Positions 1 to 6,707 of a DNA stretch of 16,262 nucleotides are shown here, piece after piece (within the stretch, counting starts at the first letter, position 1; every line of letters starts with the position of its first letter). The position numbers and the translations under genes were made by a program. The stretch lies in assembly GCA_020050175.1 (NCBI GenBank), contig JAGVKY010000184.1:1-16262 (forward strand), read 5' to 3'. Below the pieces are notes generated by a model. It ran no database searches. It was not told the origin of the DNA and saw only the letters and a list, made by a program, of their open reading frames with translations. The stretch is from Parachlamydiales bacterium. Its GTDB lineage: Bacteria; Chlamydiota; Chlamydiia; Chlamydiales; JAJFMK01.

Positions 1-753
1 CATTCAGGTCAACAATGGGATGCAGCCTTTGAAGCTCTGTCTCGGCATGACTTAAAAGGGAACGAAAAGGTTCTGGATATTGGATCTGGAAGCGGAAAAA
101 TGACTGCGAATCTCGCCGGTAGAGTGCCACAAGGAACTGTTCTAGGTTTAGATCCAAGTGTAGGCATGACTACTTATGCGAAGGCTAGCTATTCCCCTTA
201 TTACACCAACCTTAGTTTTACCCAAGGGGACGCGACAGATCTCTCGTATTCGGAAGAATTTGATCTAGTCACCTCTTTTAATTCAGCCCATTGGTTCAGC
301 GATCAATCATTGTTTCTTACTAACGTTTTCAACGCTTTAAAGCTCGGGGGAGCACTTCTCTTTTCTATTCCCTGCACCCCTCTGCCTCAAATGGCTAAAT
401 TTTTCCGCGACGTTCTCGCTGAAAAATCTTTGCAACCCTATGCCGATCTTTTAAAAGATTACAAACATCCTCGGCAAAAATTCACGGCCGATGAATACAT
501 CTCCTTTCTCGAAAAGGCTGGGTTTTCAAATATCGATGTCCAAGAGGTTCCTTTTACCTACTATTTCGATACAAAGCCCGATTTTGCCAATTGGTTTGCT
601 GCAGTATCTCCTAGGCTGATTGAGATGCCTGAGGAAGAGCACAACCAATTCCTTTTTGATTTAGTTTCTAGTTACCTAGCCACTTTTCCTCTCGAAAAAA
701 CAGGGCGTGTCATCTTTGAACAACACGAACTGATTATTAAAGCTAGCAAATAG
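1..753 (+). CDS. SAM-dependent methyltransferase, class I (5' end cut by window edge)
   Basis: Probable class I S-adenosylmethionine-dependent small-molecule methyltransferase, cytosolic. The reading frame is open from base 1, so the gene starts upstream of the window; the first internal ATG (position 100) lies inside the SAM-binding fold and cannot be the start. Visible residues 24-33 carry motif I (VLDIGSGSGK, the glycine-rich SAM loop). An acidic residue in VLGLDPS (about residue 51) fits the ribose-binding position, QGDATDL fits the adenine-contacting loop, and FDLVTSFNSAHWF fits motif IV. The order and the HWF segment resemble trans-aconitate 2-methyltransferase and BioC-like/type 11 methyltransferases, but the substrate cannot be read from the sequence. 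About 250 residues are visible; probably only 20-30 are missing. A small hairpin follows the stop directly. Confidence 0.85.
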   Translation, partial: HSGQQWDAAFEALSRHDLKGNEKVLDIGSGSGKMTANLAGRVPQGTVLGLDPSVGMTTYAKASYSPYYTNLSFTQGDATDLSYSEEFDLVTSFNSAHWFSDQSLFLTNVFNALKLGGALLFSIPCTPLPQMAKFFRDVLAEKSLQPYADLLKDYKHPRQKFTADEYISFLEKAGFSNIDVQEVPFTYYFDTKPDFANWFAAVSPRLIEMPEEEHNQFLFDLVSSYLATFPLEKTGRVIFEQHELIIKASK

Positions 754-771
754 AACTTCCCAGAAGTTTTT
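754..771 (+). terminator. Short hairpin with T-run after the methyltransferase gene
   Basis: Directly after the TAG stop, AACTTC (754-759) pairs with GAAGTT (763-768) around a CCA loop and is followed by further Ts to 771. It has the form of an intrinsic terminator, but the stem is only 6 bp and AT-rich, so it would be weak. Confidence 0.45.
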
Positions 772-804
772 AATAGTGCAGAATCGATCATGGACCTACT
801 TTTT

Positions 805-847
805 TTGTTTTTGTAAAATTTGATCTTTGTATAAAGTGGTATATTGA
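805..847 (+). promoter_or_regulatory. Possible promoter for the ABC transporter pair
   Basis: The 197-bp gap before the first ABC gene contains a TATAAA (830-835) and an overlapping alternative, TTGATC (820-825) with 16-bp spacing to TATTGA (842-847). Neither has a strong -35 match. The gap also holds an imperfect hairpin CTTCCC/GGGGAG (890-907) and a T-run (918-925). No convincing Shine-Dalgarno sequence precedes the ATG at 951. Confidence 0.25.
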
Positions 848-950
848 GATTAATAAGATGAAAACTTCCTAGCTAAATAGTTCCTGTTGCTTCCCGTTCT
901 TGGGGAGAGTGTCAGAATTTTTTTTCAAAAGCTAAATTTTCATTATTACG

Positions 951-2714
951 ATGACTTATCGAAATTTAATCTCATTTCTCTGGCCGCTCATTCGGCCCTA
1001 TCGCTGGTCCTTTTTAACCGTTTTTTTACTCGCGATGTTCTGGTCGCTTGACGCGACGATTTGGCCTTATCTTTTGGGTAAGGTGATCGATATTTTGACC
1101 CGGTTTGAAGCCGATCGAGCTGCCGCTTGGGGTGAGCTCAAGTTATGGTTAGTAGCTGGACTTATTCTCTGGCTCTCCATCGAAATCGCTTTTAGGGTCC
1201 AAGGATTTATGCTCGCCCGGACGATTCCAAAAATGGAATCCAATATCCGGATGACGATGTTTAACCATGTCGAGAGACATTCACCTAAGTATTTCAACGA
1301 ACACTTTGCCGGAAGCTTAGCCAATAAGATCTCAGACATGACCTCCCAGGTCACAGTTGTTCTTCAACTGCTACTGACGATGCTTAATCCTGTCATCCTA
1401 ACCAGTGTTTTGGGGGTCCTTTTCTTCCTGAACATCCATTTTGTCATGGCCCTCCTTTTGGCGTTATTAATTCTTGTCCACATAGGGGTAAGCATTTATT
1501 TCGCAAGCCGAGTGGATAAGGCCGAAGAGATCCATGGAGAGGCAAGGAGTACCCTCTCGGGAAAAATTGTCGATAGTTTGACGAATAACTTTGCCGTTAA
1601 TTTGTTTTACCGCTTTAAGGATGAAAATGCATTTGTAGAGGTCTATCAAGAGAAGGAAAGGGAGACCAACAAAAAAGCCAAGTATGCCGTTGAGATCATG
1701 CGGGTTTTCTTAGGGCAAATCACTTTTTTCATCGCCGGCATTGGGATGAATGCTGCCATGATCTACCTCTGGTTCCAAGGGTCTATCACAACTGGACAAG
1801 TAGCGCAGATTTTTAACACCACTTGGAACATTGTTCAATTCATTTGGATGTTTAGCTTCACGATTCCAACTGTTTTTAGTGCGATCGGTCTCATGAAACA
1901 AGCGCTATCGGTAATGGAGGATCCCCAAGATTTGGGAGATGATCCCCAAGCTAAACCTCTTGTTGTCACATCTGGGGAGATTGTTTTTGAGGATGTCACT
2001 TTCCATTATGGGGCGAAAAAGCTGTTTGAGAACAAGGATGTCAAAATCCGAGGAGGAGAAAAAGTTGGCCTCGTTGGTTATTCAGGAGCAGGAAAATCGA
2101 CCTTTATTAATTTAATCCTCCGGTTTTTTCCGATAGAGTCGGGTTCAATTTACATCGATGGGCAAAATATTTCAAAGGTGACTTTGGAATCGCTGCGAAG
2201 GCAGGTGGCCTTAATCCCACAAGACCCTCTTCTTTTTCACCGAACCCTTAGGGAAAACATCCGTTTTGGTCGATTAGATGCGACAGATGAAGATATCTAT
2301 CAAGTGGCTAAGTGGGCCCATTGCGAAGAGTTTATTCGCCGCATCCCCGAAGGTTATGATGCCGTCGTTGGAGAACGGGGAACCAAGCTTTCTGGAGGTG
2401 AAAGGCAGAGGATTGCCATTGCTCGAGCCATGTTGGCGAATGCGCCTATTCTCATTTTAGACGAAGCAACTTCCTCTTTGGATTCTATTACCGAACAATA
2501 TATCCAGGAGAGTTTAGAAAGATTGATGCAAAATAGGACAACCGTCGTGATTGCCCACCGACTCTCTACGCTTGCCAAGATGGATCGGATCCTCGTTTTC
2601 GATCAGGGTAAAGTTGTCGAAGAAGGCTCTCATCGAGATCTTTTAGGCCTTAATCGACAATATGCCCGTCTTTGGGAAATGCAAGCGGGAGGCTTTCTTC
2701 CAGATTCTATCTAA
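951..2714 (+). CDS. ABC exporter half-transporter (membrane domain fused to ATPase), copy 1
   Basis: A 587-residue ABCB/MsbA-type half-transporter in the inner membrane that would use ATP to export a substrate not identifiable from sequence. Residues about 15-320 form the six-helix type IV exporter membrane domain; residues about 340-587 form the nucleotide-binding domain. That domain has Walker A GYSGAGKST (376-384), Q-loop Gln424, signature LSGGE (480-484), Walker B LILDE (501-505) with catalytic Glu505, D-loop SSLD (508-511) and H-loop His536, so it looks fully competent. The start MTYRNL is supported by the identical start of the next gene. Its stop codon shares one base with the ATG of the paralogue downstream (TAATG), which points to co-transcription and coupled translation. 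Known pairs of this kind work as heterodimers; a homodimer is also possible. Confidence 0.9.
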   Translation: MTYRNLISFLWPLIRPYRWSFLTVFLLAMFWSLDATIWPYLLGKVIDILTRFEADRAAAWGELKLWLVAGLILWLSIEIAFRVQGFMLARTIPKMESNIRMTMFNHVERHSPKYFNEHFAGSLANKISDMTSQVTVVLQLLLTMLNPVILTSVLGVLFFLNIHFVMALLLALLILVHIGVSIYFASRVDKAEEIHGEARSTLSGKIVDSLTNNFAVNLFYRFKDENAFVEVYQEKERETNKKAKYAVEIMRVFLGQITFFIAGIGMNAAMIYLWFQGSITTGQVAQIFNTTWNIVQFIWMFSFTIPTVFSAIGLMKQALSVMEDPQDLGDDPQAKPLVVTSGEIVFEDVTFHYGAKKLFENKDVKIRGGEKVGLVGYSGAGKSTFINLILRFFPIESGSIYIDGQNISKVTLESLRRQVALIPQDPLLFHRTLRENIRFGRLDATDEDIYQVAKWAHCEEFIRRIPEGYDAVVGERGTKLSGGERQRIAIARAMLANAPILILDEATSSLDSITEQYIQESLERLMQNRTTVVIAHRLSTLAKMDRILVFDQGKVVEEGSHRDLLGLNRQYARLWEMQAGGFLPDSI

Positions 2715-4477
2715 TGACTTATAGAAATTTATTCTCGTTTTTAGGGCCTCTGATGAGGCCTTATCGATGGCCTTTTTTCTTTGCGGCGCTTCTATCGCTC
2801 TTTTGGACCTTAGATTGGACGCTTTGGCCTTATATTTTAGGGAAGGTCATTGATATTTTTACCCAATTTGAGGGGGATCGAGCAGCAGCTTGGATGGATC
2901 TCAAATGGTGGGTCATCGGAGGGTTTTTCTTGTGGATCTCCATTGAGGCGGCCTTCCGAATTCAAGGGCTATTGCTCGCTCGCGCCATTCCAAAGCTAGA
3001 ATCGGACATTCGGATGACGATGTTCAATCATGTCGAGAGACATTCCCCTAAGTATTTCAACGATCGCTTTGCAGGAAGTCTCTCTAACAAAATCAATGAT
3101 ATGACCACGCAGGTAAATGTGGTCCTTCAACCACTCCTCACCATGTTTATCCCCGTGGTTGTAACAAGCATTTTAGGGGTGGTTCTTTTTTTAGACATCC
3201 ATCTAGCGCTTGCCATCTGGTTGGCTTTGGTTATCTTTTTACTCTTGTCGACAAGCTTTTTCTTGGTTGGAAAGGTTGACAAGGCGGAGGAAAGCCATGG
3301 AGAAGCAAGGAGTCTTCTTTCAGGGAAAATTGTTGATAGTTTGACCAACAACTTTGTTGTGAACTTGTTTTACCGATTCAGAGATGAAAGCGGTTATGTA
3401 GAAAATTTTCAAAACATGGAAAGGGTCGCCAGACGAAGAGCAATGATCACTGTCGAATTCATGCGCGTCTACATGGGGGTGATTTACTTTGTCTTTGTAG
3501 GGATTGGGATGAACGGTCTCATGTTTTACCTTTGGTTCCAAGGGTCGATAACAACGGGACAATTGGTTCAAGTATTTAACACCACTTGGAATATTTCACT
3601 GCTCATTTGGATGTTCGAAAACATGCTGCCAACACTCTTCGGTGCCATTGGCACGATGAAGCAAGCTCTCACGGTGATGCATGATCCGCAAGATTTAGGG
3701 GACTATCCTCAAGCGAGCTCCCTTGTTATCAGAAGAGGAGAAATTGTTTTTGACAATGTGACTTTTTACTATGGGGAGAAAAAACTTTTTTCAAGGCAAG
3801 ATGTCAAAATCAAGCCTGGGGAAAAAATGGGCCTTGTGGGTCACTCAGGAGCAGGAAAATCGACCTTTATTAATCTAATCCTTCGGTTTTTTTCTCTAGA
3901 GTCGGGTTCGATCTTGATCGATGGACAAGACATTTCAAAAGTCACTTTAGAGTCCTTGAGGAGACAAGTAGCTTTAATTCCCCAAGATCCCATTCTTTTT
4001 CACCGCTCGCTTAAAGAAAATATTCGATTCGGAAAAAGTGATGCCAGTGATGAAGAGATTTTTCAGGTAGCTAGGTGGGCCCATTGTGATGAGTTTATCC
4101 ACAGAATTCCTGGAGGGTATGATGCTGTTGTAGGAGAAAGAGGGACGAAACTTTCGGGGGGAGAGCGTCAAAGAATTGCGATTGCTCGAGCGATGCTTGC
4201 CGATGCCCCTATTCTTATCTTAGATGAGGCAACCTCTTCACTCGACTCGATGACAGAACATTACATCCAAGAGAGCCTGGAAAGATTGATGCAAAATCGA
4301 ACAACAATTGTCATTGCCCATCGCCTTTCCACTCTTGCCAAAATGGATCGCATCCTCGTTTTTGATCAGGGAGCCCTTGTGGAAGAGGGAAGCCACCAAG
4401 ACCTTCTTTCCCTCAATCGCCACTACAGTCGCCTTTGGCACATGCAAGCCGGCGGCTTCCTTCCCCAATCTGAGTAA
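2714..4477 (+). CDS. ABC exporter half-transporter, copy 2 (tandem paralogue)
   Basis: The second 587-residue half-transporter, collinear with copy 1 over the whole length without visible gaps. The start chosen is the ATG overlapping the upstream stop, because it gives MTYRNLFSFL, matching MTYRNLISFL of copy 1; an in-frame ATG at 2672 would add 14 residues encoded inside the previous gene and lacking homology. Catalytic motifs sit at the same positions: Walker A GHSGAGKST (376-384), LSGGE (480-484), LILDE (501-505), His536. Unlike many heterodimeric exporters, neither copy shows a degenerate ATP site. Differences concentrate in the membrane helices, for example residues 131-185, as expected if the two subunits contribute different faces of the substrate cavity. 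The gene faces pdxH tail to tail. Confidence 0.9.
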   Translation: MTYRNLFSFLGPLMRPYRWPFFFAALLSLFWTLDWTLWPYILGKVIDIFTQFEGDRAAAWMDLKWWVIGGFFLWISIEAAFRIQGLLLARAIPKLESDIRMTMFNHVERHSPKYFNDRFAGSLSNKINDMTTQVNVVLQPLLTMFIPVVVTSILGVVLFLDIHLALAIWLALVIFLLLSTSFFLVGKVDKAEESHGEARSLLSGKIVDSLTNNFVVNLFYRFRDESGYVENFQNMERVARRRAMITVEFMRVYMGVIYFVFVGIGMNGLMFYLWFQGSITTGQLVQVFNTTWNISLLIWMFENMLPTLFGAIGTMKQALTVMHDPQDLGDYPQASSLVIRRGEIVFDNVTFYYGEKKLFSRQDVKIKPGEKMGLVGHSGAGKSTFINLILRFFSLESGSILIDGQDISKVTLESLRRQVALIPQDPILFHRSLKENIRFGKSDASDEEIFQVARWAHCDEFIHRIPGGYDAVVGERGTKLSGGERQRIAIARAMLADAPILILDEATSSLDSMTEHYIQESLERLMQNRTTIVIAHRLSTLAKMDRILVFDQGALVEEGSHQDLLSLNRHYSRLWHMQAGGFLPQSE

Positions 4478-4544
4478 ATAAAACCCTTGATGCAATAAAA
4501 AAGCATGATTAGCAGTGTTTGTAGATAAAAAGAAAATAAGGTTT

Positions 4545-4580
4545 GGCTTCACCTATAAAAACTTTTGCTTAGGCGAAGCC
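4545..4580. terminator. Inverted repeat between convergent genes (possible terminator)
   Basis: GGCTTCACC (4545-4553) pairs with GGCGAAGCC (4572-4580) with one A/C mismatch, around an 18-nt AT-rich loop. It lies 67 bp after the ABC stop and ahead of the convergent pdxH end. There is no clean T-run directly after it, so termination is inferred mostly from location. Confidence 0.35.
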
Positions 4581-4585
4581 TCTCT

Positions 4586-4634
4586 GTGTTCTCTGTGGTA
4601 ATATAATTTTTATTTTTTAAACCAAAGAGAACAC
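4586..4634. repeat. 14-bp inverted repeat with AT-rich loop; likely bidirectional terminator or dispersed repeat
   Basis: GTGTTCTCTGTGGT (4586-4599) is the reverse complement of ACCAAAGAGAACAC (4621-4634) at 13 of 14 positions. The 21-nt spacer consists only of A and T. It sits in the 171-bp gap between the ends of the second ABC gene and pdxH, so it can form the same hairpin in both transcripts. It could be a shared terminator or mRNA-end stabiliser; its form is also compatible with a dispersed repeat, which needs other copies in the genome to support it. Confidence 0.55.
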
Positions 4635-4648
4635 TATTTAAGAGGTTT

Positions 4649-5284
4649 TCAAGGGGAGATGCGTTCGAGGATCCATTCGGGTTCTTGGTAGTGGTAGGCG
4701 AAATGGTCGTGCAGGCGGGAAACTCGACCTTGCCAGAGCTCTATCAGGTGGGGATGCAGGGCAAAACCGCCCCAGTTCGGCGGAAGGGGAATTTCCTTTC
4801 CTTCGTACTTTTTTTCAAGCTGATCGTATTTCTCTTCTAAGAATTTGCGGTTGGGAATGACCGCCCCTTGTTGAGAGGCTAAAGTGCCTAACTGGCTGTG
4901 GCGCGATCTTTTGGCAAAATAAGCAGCAGCGACTGTCTTGGGTAGGAGGGTAACAGGGCCTTCTAGAATCACCTGCCTTTCCAAAAGTTTCCAATAAAGG
5001 GTCAGACTGGCGTAGTGATTCTCTTGCAGCTGAGCCCCTTTTTTGCTCTTGAGATTTGTAAAAAAATAGGCCCCATCTTTAGAAAATCCTTTTAAGAGGA
5101 CCATCCGAGAGGAGACCTTTCCATCTCTAGTTGAAGTGGCAAGGCAAGCGGCTGTTGGTTCAATTTCCTCAGAAGCAAGCGCCTCTTCAATCCACAAGGA
5201 AACTTGCTGAAAGGGATCTTTGGAGAGGGTCTTCTTCGATAGCGTTCCCTTTTGGTACTCTTTTCTTTTATCCTCAAGGTCCAT
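4649..5284 (-). CDS. pdxH: Pyridoxamine/pyridoxine 5'-phosphate oxidase
   Basis: FMN-dependent oxidase that converts pyridoxamine 5'-phosphate or pyridoxine 5'-phosphate to pyridoxal 5'-phosphate, the final and salvage step of vitamin B6 metabolism; cytosolic homodimer. The 211 residues match the family length (E. coli about 218) and are collinear with it. RMVLLK (60-65), FFTN (74-77) and SKKG (80-83) are FMN-contacting segments; ERQV (102-105), SQLG (130-133), the WGG near 171-173, WQG (184-186) and RLHD (190-193) are in the expected order, and the C-terminus ends in the typical ERISP. An AAAGG Shine-Dalgarno lies 7 nt before the ATG. The gene diverges from pgk with 12 bp between the two start codons. 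Confidence 0.95.
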   Translation of the reverse strand: MDLEDKRKEYQKGTLSKKTLSKDPFQQVSLWIEEALASEEIEPTAACLATSTRDGKVSSRMVLLKGFSKDGAYFFTNLKSKKGAQLQENHYASLTLYWKLLERQVILEGPVTLLPKTVAAAYFAKRSRHSQLGTLASQQGAVIPNRKFLEEKYDQLEKKYEGKEIPLPPNWGGFALHPHLIELWQGRVSRLHDHFAYHYQEPEWILERISP

Positions 5285-5313
5285 TACTTTACCTTTATGG
5301 CTAGAAAATTATC
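5285..5313 (-). promoter_or_regulatory. Possible -10 box and ribosome binding site for pdxH, lying in the pgk 5' end
   Basis: On the minus strand GATAAT (5313-5308) would place a transcript start near 5301, and AAAGG (5296-5292) is a good Shine-Dalgarno 7 nt before the pdxH ATG. The -10 box lies inside the first codons of pgk. No clear -35 was found, so the promoter part is weak while the ribosome binding site is good. Confidence 0.35.
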
Positions 5314-6490
5314 TTTAAAAGAGCTTCCATTAAAGGGAAAGAATGTTCTTATCCGCGTCGATTTTAATGTCCCATTAGAAGGGGGCAAAATCATCGATGA
5401 CACAAGGATTCGGGAAAGTTTGCCTTCGATTAAATATGGGCTTGATCAGGGGGGGACTCCCATTTTGATTAGCCATTTGGGGCGTCCAAAAGGAGAGCCC
5501 AATCCCGCTTTTTCCTTAAAGCCTGTGGCCAAAAGACTCGAAGCGCTTTTAGGGAAAAAAGTTAATTTTTACGCAGGTCCTTTAGAGGCGGCAAGAGAGG
5601 AGATAAAACCTGGTGAGGTGCTTCTTCTAGAAAACATCCGTTTTCAACCTGGCGAAGAGAAGCCCGAAAAGGATCCGGGTTTGGTAGAAAAACTAAAAGC
5701 TTTAGGTGACGTTTACGTCAATGATGCTTTTGCTAGCTCCCATCGAGCACACACCTCGATTGTTCCTCTAGCAAAAGCTTTTCCTGGAAAAGCGGCAGCA
5801 GGATTTTTATTGGAAAAAGAGATCCGTTATATCGGCGATCTTTTGCAAAATCCAAAAAAACCTTTCTATGCCCTCATTGGAGGGTCAAAAATTTCGACGA
5901 AGTTAGGCGTTTTAAAATCGCTTTTGAACACAGTCGATGCCCTCTTTTTAGGGGGAGGCATGGTCTATACATTTCTTTTAGCTAAAAATATCCCCATCGG
6001 TCGTTCTATTTTTGAAAAAGATCTCGTCGAAGAGGCTAAAAATCTTCTTGCTGAAGGAGAAAAGAGGAAAATTCCTATCCATCTGCCAATCGATTTAGTT
6101 GTAACTGATTCCATCGATCATCCCAAAGAGATCAAAACGATTCCAGCCGATCAAGGAGTGCCAGCAGATCTTGAAGGGGTTGATATTGGTCCCAAGACAA
6201 TCGGACTCTTTGGAAAACTTTTGCAGCCTGCCAAAAGTGTGATTTGGAACGGCCCTTTTGGTGTCTATGAACATCCTCCCTTTGATAAAGGAACAATAGG
6301 GATCGCTAATGCACTGGCCTCTCTCAAAGCCGAAGTTATCATTGGGGGAGGGGATTCAGTTGCTGCAGTTCAACAGGCCCGATTGGGTGACAAAATGGCT
6401 CATTTATCGACAGGCGGTGGGGCGACGCTTGAATATTTGGAACAGGGATCGCTCCCTGGGATAGAGGCGCTAAGCGATGCTGATCTATAG
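5297..6490 (+). CDS. pgk: Phosphoglycerate kinase
   Basis: Cytosolic glycolytic enzyme that transfers phosphate from 1,3-bisphosphoglycerate to ADP, giving 3-phosphoglycerate and ATP. The 397 residues are the normal family length. In order: RVDFNVP (20-26) and HLGRPKG (60-66) for substrate binding, LLENIRF (110-116), the NDAF/HRAHTS region (142-154), GGSKISTKLGV (195-205) for ADP binding, WNGPFGVYE (317-325), GGGDSVAA (350-357) and STGGGA (371-376). The start at 5297 gives MARKLSLKEL, the usual N-terminus; the in-frame ATG at 5252 would add 15 atypical residues and run into pdxH. No Shine-Dalgarno is seen before 5297. With only 12 bp to the pdxH start, its promoter must lie in pdxH coding sequence. 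A perfect inverted repeat follows the stop. Confidence 0.97.
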   Translation: MARKLSLKELPLKGKNVLIRVDFNVPLEGGKIIDDTRIRESLPSIKYGLDQGGTPILISHLGRPKGEPNPAFSLKPVAKRLEALLGKKVNFYAGPLEAAREEIKPGEVLLLENIRFQPGEEKPEKDPGLVEKLKALGDVYVNDAFASSHRAHTSIVPLAKAFPGKAAAGFLLEKEIRYIGDLLQNPKKPFYALIGGSKISTKLGVLKSLLNTVDALFLGGGMVYTFLLAKNIPIGRSIFEKDLVEEAKNLLAEGEKRKIPIHLPIDLVVTDSIDHPKEIKTIPADQGVPADLEGVDIGPKTIGLFGKLLQPAKSVIWNGPFGVYEHPPFDKGTIGIANALASLKAEVIIGGGDSVAAVQQARLGDKMAHLSTGGGATLEYLEQGSLPGIEALSDADL

Positions 6491-6494
6491 CTAT

Positions 6495-6522
6495 AAATTT
6501 AGGAACAGGCTGTTCCAAATTT
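6495..6522 (+). terminator. Strong inverted repeat after pgk (probable terminator)
   Basis: GGAACA (6502-6507), loop GGC, TGTTCC (6511-6516). The flanks AAATTT (6495-6500) and AAATTT (6517-6522) also pair, with a single bulged A at 6501, giving a 12-bp stem starting 4 nt after the pgk stop. The T-run is short (three Ts inside the stem), so a role as an operator is an alternative, but position favours termination. Confidence 0.55.
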
Positions 6523-6598
6523 GAATGGCTATCAAATACAACTTAATTCAATTTATTTATGTATTCTACTATATAACTTTGCACACCTCTGTTTTCTC

Positions 6599-6627
6599 TT
6601 GAGATTGCTGAAGAAATCTGCTATACT
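6599..6627 (+). promoter_or_regulatory. Sigma70-type promoter of the first nucleotide transporter gene
   Basis: TTGAGA (6599-6604), 17-bp spacer, TATACT (6622-6627). This is a close match to the consensus at ideal spacing, about 108 bp before the ATG at 6708, predicting a start near 6634 and a leader of about 74 nt. Confidence 0.7.
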
Positions 6628-6674
6628 AATTAGCGATTAGGGAGCAATTTTTGTGCTAATCCAGCTAGTAATTT

Positions 6675-6703
6675 CCCTTTCTTCCAAACGGAAGATTAGG
6701 GGG
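6675..6703 (+). promoter_or_regulatory. Leader hairpin that can cover the Shine-Dalgarno of the first nucleotide transporter
   Basis: TCTTCC (6680-6685), loop AAAC, GGAAGA (6690-6695) forms a 6-bp hairpin. Its outer extension pairs CCCT (6675-6678) with AGGG (6698-6701), which is part of the AGGGGG Shine-Dalgarno (6698-6703) four nt before the ATG. Sequestration of the ribosome binding site is possible; function is inferred only from the pairing. Confidence 0.4.
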
Positions 6704-6707
6704 TTTT

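Noticed and set aside
100..102. ATG as start of the methyltransferase
   Set aside because: It lies within the SAM-binding motif, and the frame is open with homologous residues back to base 1.
2672..2713. Upstream ATG adding 14 residues to the second ABC protein
   Set aside because: The added residues lie inside the first ABC gene in another frame; the ATG at 2714 gives the N-terminus shared with copy 1.
5252..5296. Longer N-terminus for phosphoglycerate kinase
   Set aside because: The 15 extra residues are atypical for the family and would overlap pdxH by 33 bp; the normal start MARKLSL is at 5297.
6502..6516. LexA/SOS-like operator in the palindrome GGAACA-GGC-TGTTCC
   Set aside because: The spacing between GAAC and GTTC is five, not the four of the Gram-positive SOS box, and its place just after pgk fits a terminator better.
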